Below, piece by piece: positions 9,232 to 17,767 of a stretch of DNA of 64,000 nt. The stretch comes from Bin80 sp964503085 (GTDB taxonomy: Bacteria > Bacteroidota > Rhodothermia > Rhodothermales > Bin80). The stretch spans positions 62,001 through 126,000 of the forward strand of contig CAZCYQ010000001.1 in NCBI GenBank assembly GCA_964503085.1, read 5' to 3'. Below the pieces are notes generated by a model. The model did not search any database. It was given only the letters and a program-made list of their open reading frames with translations, and was not told the DNA's origin. How positions within the stretch are numbered: the stretch's first letter is position 1; every line of letters begins with the position of its first letter. The translations under genes were made by a program, and so were the position numbers.

Positions 9232-10725
9232 ATGGATATCATCACCGTCATCACGGCCACCGCATTGCTTCTCATAGCTATCGGTATCGGGCACAGGGGC
9301 AACGGCTCCTGGGTTATCCTGGCAGGTTTTTCCCTAGGTATTGGTGCAGTGATTGCGCGGCTCTGGTCAGGAGACGGATTCATTCAGGTGATCATTGAGT
9401 TGCTCAGGGATGGCGGTATCAGCCTGCTTCTGGCCGCGGCGTACATGGGGTTCAGAAAATTGGCAGAAAACGCGCGTCCTTTTGTTATCCTGGGAGTAGC
9501 CTCCCTGGTATTGTCAGGGTTACTGTTTGGGGCCAAACATCTTTGGCAATCAATGTGGCATCGAACGGAGCAATCTGTACTGGTTGAGTTAGGACCCGAT
9601 GATTCAATCCTTGAAGTAGAGGATATCCTGGACCGTTTTGCAGAATCCTGGGAGCGTGCGTTTCCTGAGCTTACGCTTGCCGAGGATGTAGATCTTGCTC
9701 AGGTTTATCTGGTCAGTGTGTCTTCACGCCGTACGGAAGCCATGATATCGGCTCTCAGAGCGGACACAGAGAATATTGATCATGTAGAACTCAATGTGGA
9801 GATCGGCCTATCTCTTCCGCCATCCGACAGGATTGAGTACCAGTCGGGAAGCACAGTTCTGGGTAATGATCCACACCTAGCCCAGCAGTGGGCACTGGAT
9901 GCTATTCAGGCGCACGAAGCGCATGCAGTGCTTAAGGATACAAGCCCCGTACGCAAGGCTCGCGTTGCCATACTGGATACCGGGGTTGAGTCTAATCATG
10001 AAGACTTGCAGGCAGTCTATGCTGTGGGGGTTACAGGGGATGAACATGGACATGGAACGCACTGCGCCGGAATTGCCGGTGCGACAACCAACAATGGCCT
10101 TGGTATTGCATCATTAAACTGGGAGGGGCGGTTTATCGAGTTATTGGGATTCCAGGCCCTTGGAGATGCAGGTCGAGGCTCGCTGGAGCAGATAGCGCAG
10201 GCAATCATTGATGCTACAAGAGCCCAGGCGGATGTGATTTCTATGTCGTTAGGCAGTAAGTCTGATGTACCGCCTCGGGTGCTGACGAACGCTGTGGAGT
10301 ACGCAATCAACCGTGGGGTTATCGTGGCCGCTTCAGCGGGTAATGCCGACGAGGATGCGATTGATCATTTCCCATCCAATATTGGTGGTGTGATTGCTGT
10401 CGCGGCGGTTGACAGGGATCTTGCCAAGGCCGGTTTTTCGAATACGGTTGGCAGTCTTTCCCGTCCGATTGCAGCGCCGGGGGTTGACTTGCTCTCTTCC
10501 TTCCCTGAAGGAACATACAAACCCATGAGTGGCACATCTATGGCCACGCCTGTTGTAACGGGAGTACTGGGGGTTATGAGATCCATGAACCCAGAGCTTA
10601 CGGCGGATGAGGCGTACTCGATTCTGCATGAAACAGGTACAGAGGTACCTGATACCCCAGCGGTAGGCCGCGTGATCAATGCCGCTGCGGCCCTTGAGCG
10701 CACTATGCGCACAGCAGCGCTATAG
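9232..10725 (+). CDS. Membrane-anchored subtilisin-like serine protease (S8)
   Basis: The 497-residue protein starts with about four hydrophobic segments (roughly 5-20, 26-44, 62-74, 84-102), then a linker of about 110 residues, then a complete S8 peptidase domain. The catalytic triad is visible: D249 in VAILDTG, H274 in HGHGTHCAG, S436 in SGTSMATP, with oxyanion N371 in SAGNAD. There is no ordinary cleavable signal peptide, so the protease should be tethered in the inner membrane; the side depends on helix count. The linker (115-215) could be a prodomain or inhibitor-like region. A GGAGG sequence lies about 15 bp before the ATG. Confidence 0.88.
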   Translation: MDIITVITATALLLIAIGIGHRGNGSWVILAGFSLGIGAVIARLWSGDGFIQVIIELLRDGGISLLLAAAYMGFRKLAENARPFVILGVASLVLSGLLFGAKHLWQSMWHRTEQSVLVELGPDDSILEVEDILDRFAESWERAFPELTLAEDVDLAQVYLVSVSSRRTEAMISALRADTENIDHVELNVEIGLSLPPSDRIEYQSGSTVLGNDPHLAQQWALDAIQAHEAHAVLKDTSPVRKARVAILDTGVESNHEDLQAVYAVGVTGDEHGHGTHCAGIAGATTNNGLGIASLNWEGRFIELLGFQALGDAGRGSLEQIAQAIIDATRAQADVISMSLGSKSDVPPRVLTNAVEYAINRGVIVAASAGNADEDAIDHFPSNIGGVIAVAAVDRDLAKAGFSNTVGSLSRPIAAPGVDLLSSFPEGTYKPMSGTSMATPVVTGVLGVMRSMNPELTADEAYSILHETGTEVPDTPAVGRVINAAAALERTMRTAAL

Positions 10726-10731
10726 TCGGAT

Positions 10732-11262
10732 CTATTCCCGCACCTCTACGATCATTTCTATTTCCACGGCGATTCCAATCGGGAGGGAATTCATCCCGAC
10801 GGCTGCCCGGGCATGCTTCCCGATCTCGGGACCGAACACTTCTACGAGCAAATCTGAACAGCCGTTGATGACGTTCGGGTGCTCGGTGTAGTCCGGTGTT
10901 GCATTGACCATGCCATTCACCATGACAATACGTGAGACCCGACTCAAGTCACCGATCTCCTGTTTCAGTGAGGCTAGGAGAGCGATCCCTGTTTGCCTGG
11001 CAGCTGCGTACCCTTCTTCAAGTGTAAGGTCCCGTCCCAGTTTACCCGTGATGTATTGGCCATTAGGCAAGTACGGTCCATGTCCAGCAAGAAAGACAAG
11101 ATTGCCGGTTTGCACTGCCCGCACATAGTTGGCCACGGGGGCAGGTGGATCGGGCAGCTGAATGCCCAGCTCATCCAGGCGTTGTTCAGGGCTCAGTTCT
11201 TGACCATGAACAATACCCGTGATGAGAGCGATTAGGAGAATGAGGTGTAGTCTGATTCGCAT
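10732..11262 (-). CDS. Exported RidA/YjgF-family protein
   Basis: The chosen start at 11262 gives a signal peptide (hydrophobic core HLILLIALITGIVHG), followed by a RidA/YER057c/UK114 domain. An upstream in-frame ATG would add 25 residues that disrupt the signal. The RidA body shows VRAVQTGNLVFLAGHGP and the C-terminal RAAVGMNSLPIGIAVEIEMI. Cytosolic RidA proteins hydrolyse reactive enamine/imine intermediates made by threonine dehydratase. The arginine usually found in the C-terminal RxxxxV/P motif appears as HARAAVG here. Being exported is unusual for RidA proper; related exported members are known only by annotation. It lies next to a gene with a threonine dehydratase domain on the same strand. 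Confidence 0.82.
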   Translation of the reverse strand: MRIRLHLILLIALITGIVHGQELSPEQRLDELGIQLPDPPAPVANYVRAVQTGNLVFLAGHGPYLPNGQYITGKLGRDLTLEEGYAAARQTGIALLASLKQEIGDLSRVSRIVMVNGMVNATPDYTEHPNVINGCSDLLVEVFGPEIGKHARAAVGMNSLPIGIAVEIEMIVEVRE

Positions 11263-11484
11263 GTCAGCGTTTGTTGGAGAAATGGTCTCAGTGATGTTGA
11301 AGGGTAGTGATAGCCGCAGTATCGGATTTTGGTTCAAATTTTGAACTTTTTTCCAGATGCCTCTTGTTTGATGGGAGAGGCGACCATCTCTGTGAGTCTG
11401 GCAATATTCCGTTGGTTTTCCAGATGTTGCCGGAAGCTTTCAAGCAATGAACTGTTTTTCCCACTGGAGGTGTCCACAGGTCAA

Positions 11485-13161
11485 TCAGGTCTGATCAAGT
11501 ACAGTCTGGAATTTCTCGTCGGATATATTGCCACCACAGATGATCACTGCAAGCCGCTTTTTGGTCAAGTTTTCCTTGTATCCTAGAAAACAGGCAACTG
11601 CTACTCCCGCGGCGCCCTCAATTTTTATACCGTGCTCGTGGTAGACGCGGTGCATGGCGTCGGCAATCTCCTCTTCCGTAGCCGTCACCCATTCGTCCAC
11701 CAAATCCGTGCACAGCGGGAGGGTAATGGAATCAGGTTCAATTTGGCCGGCAGTGCCATCGGAGAGAGTGGGTTGTGAAAGTTGCTCAACGATGCGTCCC
11801 GCTTCTACTGATGCCTGCATTACGTTCGACCTTGCGGGTGAGCATCCGATAATCTTGATAGCTGGAAGATGGGTTTTCAGTACAAGAGCCAAACCGCTTA
11901 TAAGGCCGCCGCCTCCCACAGCAACGAAGACATAATCTAGGGATCCTGCCTGACGCAATAGTTCAACCCCAACAGTCCCCTGACCTGCTATGATCTGCCA
12001 ATCGTTGTAGGGGGAGATAAACACTCGCCTTTCCTGCTCTGCTACACGTCGAGCTTCTCTTTCTGCGTCAATCCCGTCATCTCCACCGAAAACGAGATCC
12101 GCAACGCCCTCGCGGAGCGCTTCACTCTTATGCTCTTCTGTCGTGACGGGCAGATAGATCGTTCCCTTGCCGCCAAAATCCTTCAGAACACGTGATACCG
12201 CCAGGCCGTGATTTCCTGTAGACGCGGCAACCGGGGGGTGAAGTGGTTCATTCAGCGACATGAGCTTGTTCAGGGCTCCCCGGTATTTGAAGGATCCAGT
12301 ATGCTGGTCATTTTCGAGTTTGAGGAAAACTGTTGCTCCGAAGCCTTTTCCGAGTTTCTTCGATCGCAAAGCTTTGGTTTCAACCACTTCTCCTTTTAGT
12401 CTATTTGCCGCGTCCATTACGTATCGATAAGCCCGCCAGTGAGTAACGTGGTGTTCAGCAAGGTTATCAGCACGTTTGGCCAGATAGGCTCTCCTCACAG
12501 GTTCGTCAAAACGCTCAATGGCGTAGCGTAAAGCAGTGCGGGGTAAAACTACGGTCGGGTCATCCAGGAATCCGGCAAGCACAGACTCGTCGCGTTTACC
12601 AACCTCGCGAAGCATCCAGCCGCAGGCCTTGTGGATCAGATCTTCCTGATCGTGTGCCAATATATCTGAAAGCGCTAGTGTGTCGCTGTATTGGTCTCGT
12701 TTGATGAAGTAGTATGTAGAGACAATTGCGATACGGCGCTCCCACAGGTTGTCACTTCGAGCGAGGGTATATAACGGTGTTCGCGGGCGCTTGAAGAGAT
12801 AGGGTCCCAGGATCTTGTGTGCACTTGTGTCAACCAGATCCCAGTTGTTAACAAAGCAGGTGTGCTCCAGGTATGCGTTGTACACTCTATACTGATTACC
12901 GCGCTTGAAAGCGTGAACGAGAAGGCACAGGGCTACGAATCGGTCCTCATGATAATCAGACCGCAACAACACGAGCATTTCATCAAGCGAAACCTTCTTC
13001 CAGTTCTGAGCGATCCTTCGCAGTTCCGGCACACGAATTCCGCGAAAGATATCTCCCTCACCGTATTCTCCGGGGCCGGTTTTGAAGAAGCGTTGAGCAT
13101 GTGCCGCTTTCACGGGGTTTCCCATGCTCGCTAACAGTTCCTGGATATCGCTGGCAGTCAT
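11485..13161 (-). CDS. Fusion: AlkD-like DNA alkylation repair domain + threonine/serine dehydratase
   Basis: This is one uninterrupted 558-residue frame with two unrelated domains. Residues 1 to about 230 are HEAT-like helices of the AlkD/DNA alkylation repair family, with the signature NNWDLVDTSAHKILGPYL (105-122), LWERRIAIV (139-147) and KACGWMLREVGKR (178-190). Residues about 240-558 are a PLP-dependent fold-type II threonine/serine dehydratase. It shows the PLP lysine K292 in TGSFKYRG, STGNHG (314-319), a GGGGLISG phosphate loop and the C-terminal CGGN. The dehydratase lacks any ACT regulatory domain, so it resembles catabolic or racemase-like members. Domains normally occur in separate genes; the join has almost no linker. 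No sign of frameshift or stop between them. Confidence 0.88.
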   Translation of the reverse strand: MTASDIQELLASMGNPVKAAHAQRFFKTGPGEYGEGDIFRGIRVPELRRIAQNWKKVSLDEMLVLLRSDYHEDRFVALCLLVHAFKRGNQYRVYNAYLEHTCFVNNWDLVDTSAHKILGPYLFKRPRTPLYTLARSDNLWERRIAIVSTYYFIKRDQYSDTLALSDILAHDQEDLIHKACGWMLREVGKRDESVLAGFLDDPTVVLPRTALRYAIERFDEPVRRAYLAKRADNLAEHHVTHWRAYRYVMDAANRLKGEVVETKALRSKKLGKGFGATVFLKLENDQHTGSFKYRGALNKLMSLNEPLHPPVAASTGNHGLAVSRVLKDFGGKGTIYLPVTTEEHKSEALREGVADLVFGGDDGIDAEREARRVAEQERRVFISPYNDWQIIAGQGTVGVELLRQAGSLDYVFVAVGGGGLISGLALVLKTHLPAIKIIGCSPARSNVMQASVEAGRIVEQLSQPTLSDGTAGQIEPDSITLPLCTDLVDEWVTATEEEIADAMHRVYHEHGIKIEGAAGVAVACFLGYKENLTKKRLAVIICGGNISDEKFQTVLDQT

Positions 13162-13227
13162 GCTTATGGAACACCTTGCACATAAACGCGTGTTTCCCTG
13201 CTGCCCAACAATAATTCTTGTTTAAGC

Positions 13228-15039
13228 ATGGTTGAGGAGCTATTACGGCGTGCCGAAACGTACATACCGGAGGACTACGATCCCAAACTCTACAAAATAC
13301 GTCATTCGGCTGCGCATATTATGGCGCAGGCCGTACTGGAGCGGTTTCCAGAAGCGAAGCCTACCATCGGACCGCCGATTGAGGACCGTTTCTATTATGA
13401 CTTTGAGATGTCGTCTCCTCCGCACGAAGAGGATCTGTCCTGGATTGAGGATCGAATGCGGGCGATTATTAAAGAACGGCATCGTTTTGAGATCCGTGAA
13501 GTAGCACTCGACGAAGCCCGTGAGCTTTTTGCAGACAATCCGTACAAGATTGAACTGATTGAAGAGTTGGCTGCCCAGGACGCAGATACCCCCTTGACAG
13601 TCTATCAGCAGGGGCCCTTTGTTGATCTTTGCCGGGGGCCGCATGTTCCCCACACCGGATACCTCAAACCCAATGGGATCAAACTGTTGAGCATTGCGGG
13701 GGCTTATTGGCGGGGAGACGCAGAGAAAGCACAATTAATTCGCATCTATGGCACGGCATGGAAGAATCGCACGCAGTTGCAGGAGTACCTGGATCGTCTG
13801 GAGCAGGCTCGTGCCAGAGACCATCGGGTCCTAGGAAAGAAATTGAAGTTGTTCATGTTCAGTGAGGAGGTCGGGCCGGGACTGCCGCTCTGGCTTCCGG
13901 CAGGGGCGACGCTTCGGGAAACTTTGGTGAGTTTTTTACGCGAGGAGCAACTTCGACGTGGATACGAACCTGTGAGCACACCGCATATAGGGCACCTTGA
14001 TCTTTACCGAACCAGTGGGCACTACCCTTATTACAGTGAAAGTCAGTTTCCGCCTATGAGCTCACATGGCACGGACGGTTACCTGCTCAAACCCATGAAC
14101 TGTCCGCATCATATTCTTATTTATGCACATAAGCGGCGAAGCTATCGGGAATTGCCTGTAAGGCTGGCGGAATTTGGACAGGTTTACCGGTATGAGCAAA
14201 CAGGTGAGCTTGGCGGTTTGACACGCGTACGGGGCTTTACTGTAGACGATGGGCATATTTTCTGTCGGCACGATCAAGTTGAAGAGGAAGTCCGGGATTG
14301 TGTGGATCTTGCGCTTCAGGTGTTGGGTGCATTGGGATTCGAGGATTACAGTGCCCAGTTATCCCTCCGTGATCCCCGTAACCACGAAAAGTACACAGGT
14401 ACGGTAGAGGCCTGGGACGCCGCCGAGGATTCGATGCGAAAGGTTGTACATGAGATGAACCTGGATGTCCACGAAGAGCTCGGGGAGGCGGCCTTTTATG
14501 GGCCAAAGATTGATTTTATGGTTCGGGATGCGCTCGGGCGGCAATGGCAATTAGGCACGGTCCAACTGGATTATAACTTACCCGAGCGGTTCGACCTCTG
14601 GTATACAGGGGCAGATGACGAACGTCATCGCCCAGCTATGATTCATCGTGCGCCGTTCGGTTCACTAGAGCGGTTTATAGGAGTCTTGATTGAGCATTGC
14701 GCGGGGGTGTTTCCTTTATGGCTGGCACCGGAGCAGGTGCGGGTAATGTCAATTTCTGAGCGATTCGCGGATTACGCCGGAAAGGTAAATGCCAGGCTTC
14801 GGCAAGAGGGGCTGCGTACGTCACTGGATGTGCGCAGTGAGAAGATCGGTTATAAGATCCGGGAGGCGGAGCTTTTGAAGGTGCCCTATATGGTTGTTAT
14901 TGGAGCTCGTGAAGTGGAGAGGAAGATGGTCTCGGTACGTGCACGCTCTGGCGAAGACCTGGGCGGAATGACGCTGGATTCATTTCTGGATTCAATTCAG
15001 AAAGATCGTTCCCCAAACATGAAAAGAGACCTCGCCTGA
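13228..15039 (+). CDS. thrS: Threonyl-tRNA synthetase lacking the TGS domain
   Basis: This class II synthetase charges tRNA-Thr. It begins directly with the editing domain: RHSAAH carries H26 and H30, and DLCRGPHVPH carries the partner Cys and His. The catalytic core shows the zinc cysteine in LLKPMNCPHH, the zinc histidine in FTVDDGHIFC, motif 2 around RYEQTGELGGLTRVRGF, and motif 3 IHRAPFGSLERFIG. The C-terminal anticodon-binding domain includes LDVRSEKIGYKIREAE. The usual N-terminal ubiquitin-like TGS domain (about 60 residues) is absent; an in-frame stop at 13183 leaves room for only about 14 more codons. The gene is divergent from the AlkD-dehydratase fusion with 66 bp between starts. 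Confidence 0.95.
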   Translation: MVEELLRRAETYIPEDYDPKLYKIRHSAAHIMAQAVLERFPEAKPTIGPPIEDRFYYDFEMSSPPHEEDLSWIEDRMRAIIKERHRFEIREVALDEARELFADNPYKIELIEELAAQDADTPLTVYQQGPFVDLCRGPHVPHTGYLKPNGIKLLSIAGAYWRGDAEKAQLIRIYGTAWKNRTQLQEYLDRLEQARARDHRVLGKKLKLFMFSEEVGPGLPLWLPAGATLRETLVSFLREEQLRRGYEPVSTPHIGHLDLYRTSGHYPYYSESQFPPMSSHGTDGYLLKPMNCPHHILIYAHKRRSYRELPVRLAEFGQVYRYEQTGELGGLTRVRGFTVDDGHIFCRHDQVEEEVRDCVDLALQVLGALGFEDYSAQLSLRDPRNHEKYTGTVEAWDAAEDSMRKVVHEMNLDVHEELGEAAFYGPKIDFMVRDALGRQWQLGTVQLDYNLPERFDLWYTGADDERHRPAMIHRAPFGSLERFIGVLIEHCAGVFPLWLAPEQVRVMSISERFADYAGKVNARLRQEGLRTSLDVRSEKIGYKIREAELLKVPYMVVIGAREVERKMVSVRARSGEDLGGMTLDSFLDSIQKDRSPNMKRDLA

Positions 15040-15641
15040 ACCCCCACGAAAGGGATTGGATTTGAGATTCGTGGATTCCAGTGTGATATTTCTCGAGGAT
15101 ACAGGTTCCGTTCTAACGGAACTTCCTAGCTAAGGGCTGTATTATCCGTCGAGAATGTGGGGTGGTTCATTGGTTACAATTGCCAACTCTGCGTGTTTAC
15201 CGCAATATCTCCACAGTGAATGAGTTTATGAACGGGGATGGCCCACATCTAGACTTTGGAGAGTTCCATTCATGGGTGACGTGAATATGCTTGCATGAGT
15301 ACCACGATAAAATAGCGCGACCACCTAGGGCATTCCTGGTTTTCTCGGGAGATTGTTCGAAAATACTAGGAATGAACTTCCCGTTTGGTGTAGGATGTAA
15401 AGGGCGATCTCGTCTGAACATACACTTAGGGGCGTTAGTCTCACGGAAGCCAGGTTCATTAGCCAAAATCATAAGGTTGAACTACACTGTGTACAACCTC
15501 ATGAAATGTGGCTTTGCAAAAAACTCCCGGTATTTATAAATTCAGGATTCTCGCGCGAACATCGCTCTGATGCTGAAATACATATGACATTTCCTTCCCA
15601 ACCTGACGACTCCAAGTACTCTATGGCTGACCGCTGGGATC
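15040..15641. other. Intergenic region with two inverted repeats
   Basis: This 602-bp gap has no supportable gene. It contains a short perfect palindrome at 15105-15122 and a second imperfect hairpin at about 15474-15499 (AGGTTG paired with CAACCT, inner TACAC with GTGTA). Neither is followed by a T run. Confidence 0.55.
15105..15122. repeat. 8-bp perfect inverted repeat with 2-nt centre
   Basis: GTTCCGTT and AACGGAAC flank CT about 70 bp after the thrS stop. The loop is too small for a normal terminator, so a protein-binding palindrome or chance are both possible. Confidence 0.45.
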
Positions 15642-16922
15642 ATGCTGTGCCTTGGTTCACCGGCTCTCCAAGCTCAAGAAGTCATTGAACTTCCAAGCCA
15701 GGATATCCACATTGAACCTGGGTTTGAGGAGGTGTACCGGGTCGGCGTCGCGGAGGGGGAACCTTGGGAAATGTTCGCAAAAGTAGAACATGTGGCGTTT
15801 GATGAGCGCGGCAATCTCTATGTGTTTGATGATGGCGGAAGCCGCCTCTTTCCGAGCCTGCGCGTCTTGGTGTTCGATCCTTCTGGAGGATTCGTGCGCG
15901 AGTTTGGGGCCAGCGGTGAGGGACCGGGCGAATTCCAACACCCCGATGGATATGCGGTTACGCGCGACGGAACTACGATTGTACGGGACAAAGAGCACTT
16001 GGCCTATCAGGTTTTCGACGCATCCGGTCGATTTGTGCGAATGGTCCGCAGCACGGCAGGAACCACAGAGAGTACTGTCGGTGGCGTGACGATAACGGTT
16101 ACGGTCTCAACGCCAATACAGGCAGATCCTCGTGGAGGGGCTGTCTATACAACCGCCGATGAAATGAGCGTCAGCGACTTTGGTAGTGACCGGACCCCCG
16201 TTCGCATCATCGCCCGTCATGACCTTGATGGCGAAGAAGCACGTGTCGTAACCGTGGTCAAAGCCTGGCAGCCGCCGCGCGGCGATACTCCCAGCGGCCA
16301 GCAAGTAGCCTTAGGTGTCGCCCGTCCCCGCACCTTTGAACCGCAACTGTTGATGGCACTGCTCCCGGACGGCGGAATCGTGTACTCCGATTCCTCGGCC
16401 TATGTCCTCAAGATCGTCGCGGCGGACGGAAGCGGGATCGTTCAAACGATTACGCGTCCCGTTCAGCCTACACCAGTGACGGCGCGGATCGAAAGGGAGT
16501 ACAAGCGGGTGAAGGAAGAACAAAAAGCGACGGGTAGAAAGTGCAAGGGAGGAGGGAAAAGCAGATCAACTTCTGTTCGAGGTGACGGCGTAGGTCGTGA
16601 TCCGGGATTAGTACAGGCCTTCTTGGAATCAGCGGAGGAATCCGGCAAGGTTCAACCCTTCTATCCCGAGATACCTGTCCTCTCGAGATTGCAGACCACC
16701 TGGGAGGGCCGGATCTGGGTGATGCGTCAAGGTGAAAGACTTCTTGAGGACGGGCCAATTGATCTCCTAAGTTCTGATGGCGAGTACACGGGTACGTACC
16801 TCGCTGGTGCTACGACAATGCCGGACGCCTTTGGTCCGAACGGGTTGGCGGCCTTCGTTGAGTGCGACGAGTTTGATGTGCCCAGTGTGGTAGTCCAGAG
16901 GCTGCCGGCTGGAGGACGGTGA
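15642..16922 (+). CDS. Six-bladed beta-propeller protein, secreted
   Basis: The 426-residue product resembles the 6-bladed beta-propeller (NHL/6-phosphogluconolactonase-like) proteins abundant in Rhodothermota and Gemmatimonadota. Repeating blade motifs are FDERGNLYVFDDG, VLVFDPSGGFVREFG, GEGPGEFQHPDGYAV, YQVFDASGRFVR and EGRIWVMRQG. The ATG at 15642 falls inside the hydrophobic signal core (LTAGIMLCLGSPALQAQ). The frame stays open upstream to a stop at 15585 without an ATG, GTG or TTG, so the real start is unclear: a CTG start, or a frameshift from the ATGs at 15584 or 15623 in another frame. Function unknown; exported proteins of this type often bind ligands or accompany transport genes, none of which are adjacent. 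Confidence 0.72.
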   Translation: MLCLGSPALQAQEVIELPSQDIHIEPGFEEVYRVGVAEGEPWEMFAKVEHVAFDERGNLYVFDDGGSRLFPSLRVLVFDPSGGFVREFGASGEGPGEFQHPDGYAVTRDGTTIVRDKEHLAYQVFDASGRFVRMVRSTAGTTESTVGGVTITVTVSTPIQADPRGGAVYTTADEMSVSDFGSDRTPVRIIARHDLDGEEARVVTVVKAWQPPRGDTPSGQQVALGVARPRTFEPQLLMALLPDGGIVYSDSSAYVLKIVAADGSGIVQTITRPVQPTPVTARIEREYKRVKEEQKATGRKCKGGGKSRSTSVRGDGVGRDPGLVQAFLESAEESGKVQPFYPEIPVLSRLQTTWEGRIWVMRQGERLLEDGPIDLLSSDGEYTGTYLAGATTMPDAFGPNGLAAFVECDEFDVPSVVVQRLPAGGR

Positions 16923-17767
16923 CTGTCGATCTGATCTCAGGAAGTAGCATTTGCCTTGCGGCTTTAACAGGACCTGATGCGCCGACATCCGATTAGACCC
17001 CATGAAGTCTCGCTCATTCGGCTGGTAGGTATACGCAATCCCAAGCATTCGCGGATGTTATCGTTAACGACCAATTCACTACAGGTCATTTACCGGTGAT
17101 TTCCATTGGGGCGATTAGCAACGTAGGTGATGGTGTGATCTTGTGTGGCGGGCATAGTGTGGGGCTAATTATGGTGGGGAGCCTTTGACGGTAGTTCGTT
17201 CCGTAACATCGGAAGTGCGGCTCGGGTCAGAAGTATCCCTCCTATTCGTCGAGTTCCGCAAGAAGAAAATCTGACAGACAACTAGCTTGACTTCTTCAGG
17301 GGCAGGTATGCAACTGTCATGGATATATCCCCGAGACCCGGCGATGTGGTTTTCGTACCCACCTGTGAATATAGGCTTGCTGTGGCTACGCTGGGCATAT
17401 ACTAAAAGCAAGTTGGATTCGTAAAAGTTCCAATGGCCAACAGGATTGACGGCCAGATAGCCACCGGAACGCTTGTGCAGAAGCGTAAATCGTATCCTCA
17501 CCAATATTCCCCAGCACCCCCATGAACTTCCAACATGCGCAAGAATCAATGATGGATTCTTGCGCTAAGTGGATCCCTTACGGAAATGTATCTTCTGCAT
17601 TGGGGTTTAGGTCGGCAACCCAAAGCCTTGAACCCCTGAACTTGATGAACCTCCACTAGAATGACACGTCCTTTCCCGATAGTGCTTCCTGTAGCTTAAG
17701 CTTTACCTATCTCCAAGGTTGATGTAAGTGCTGCGCGTGGATAGGAATTCTTTTAATTGTGGCTGCT
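16923..17767. other. Intergenic region, hairpin near 17.55 kb
   Basis: This 845-bp gap holds no gene that can be tied to a family. Short minus-strand frames exist (for example 17169-17549) but show no domain and no ribosome binding site. The one clear structure is the hairpin listed at 17537-17565. The stretch could be decayed coding sequence. Confidence 0.5.
17537..17565. repeat. 11-bp perfect hairpin
   Basis: GCGCAAGAATC and GATTCTTGCGC form a perfect 11-bp stem around the 7-nt loop AATGATG. It lies about 200 bp beyond the stop of the DUF4143 ATPase gene. No T run flanks it in either direction, so it is a poor intrinsic terminator; a bidirectional transcript-end structure or repeat relic is possible. 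Confidence 0.6.

Noticed and set aside
13162..13227. T-box or attenuator upstream of thrS
   Set aside because: The gap is only 66 bp and holds no long leader or conserved T-box motif.
15197..15472. 91-codon minus-strand frame after thrS
   Set aside because: No domain or ribosome-binding site, composition not coding-like.
17169..17549. 126-codon minus-strand frame
   Set aside because: No recognisable domain, no ribosome-binding site, lies in a large gene-free region with no partner.
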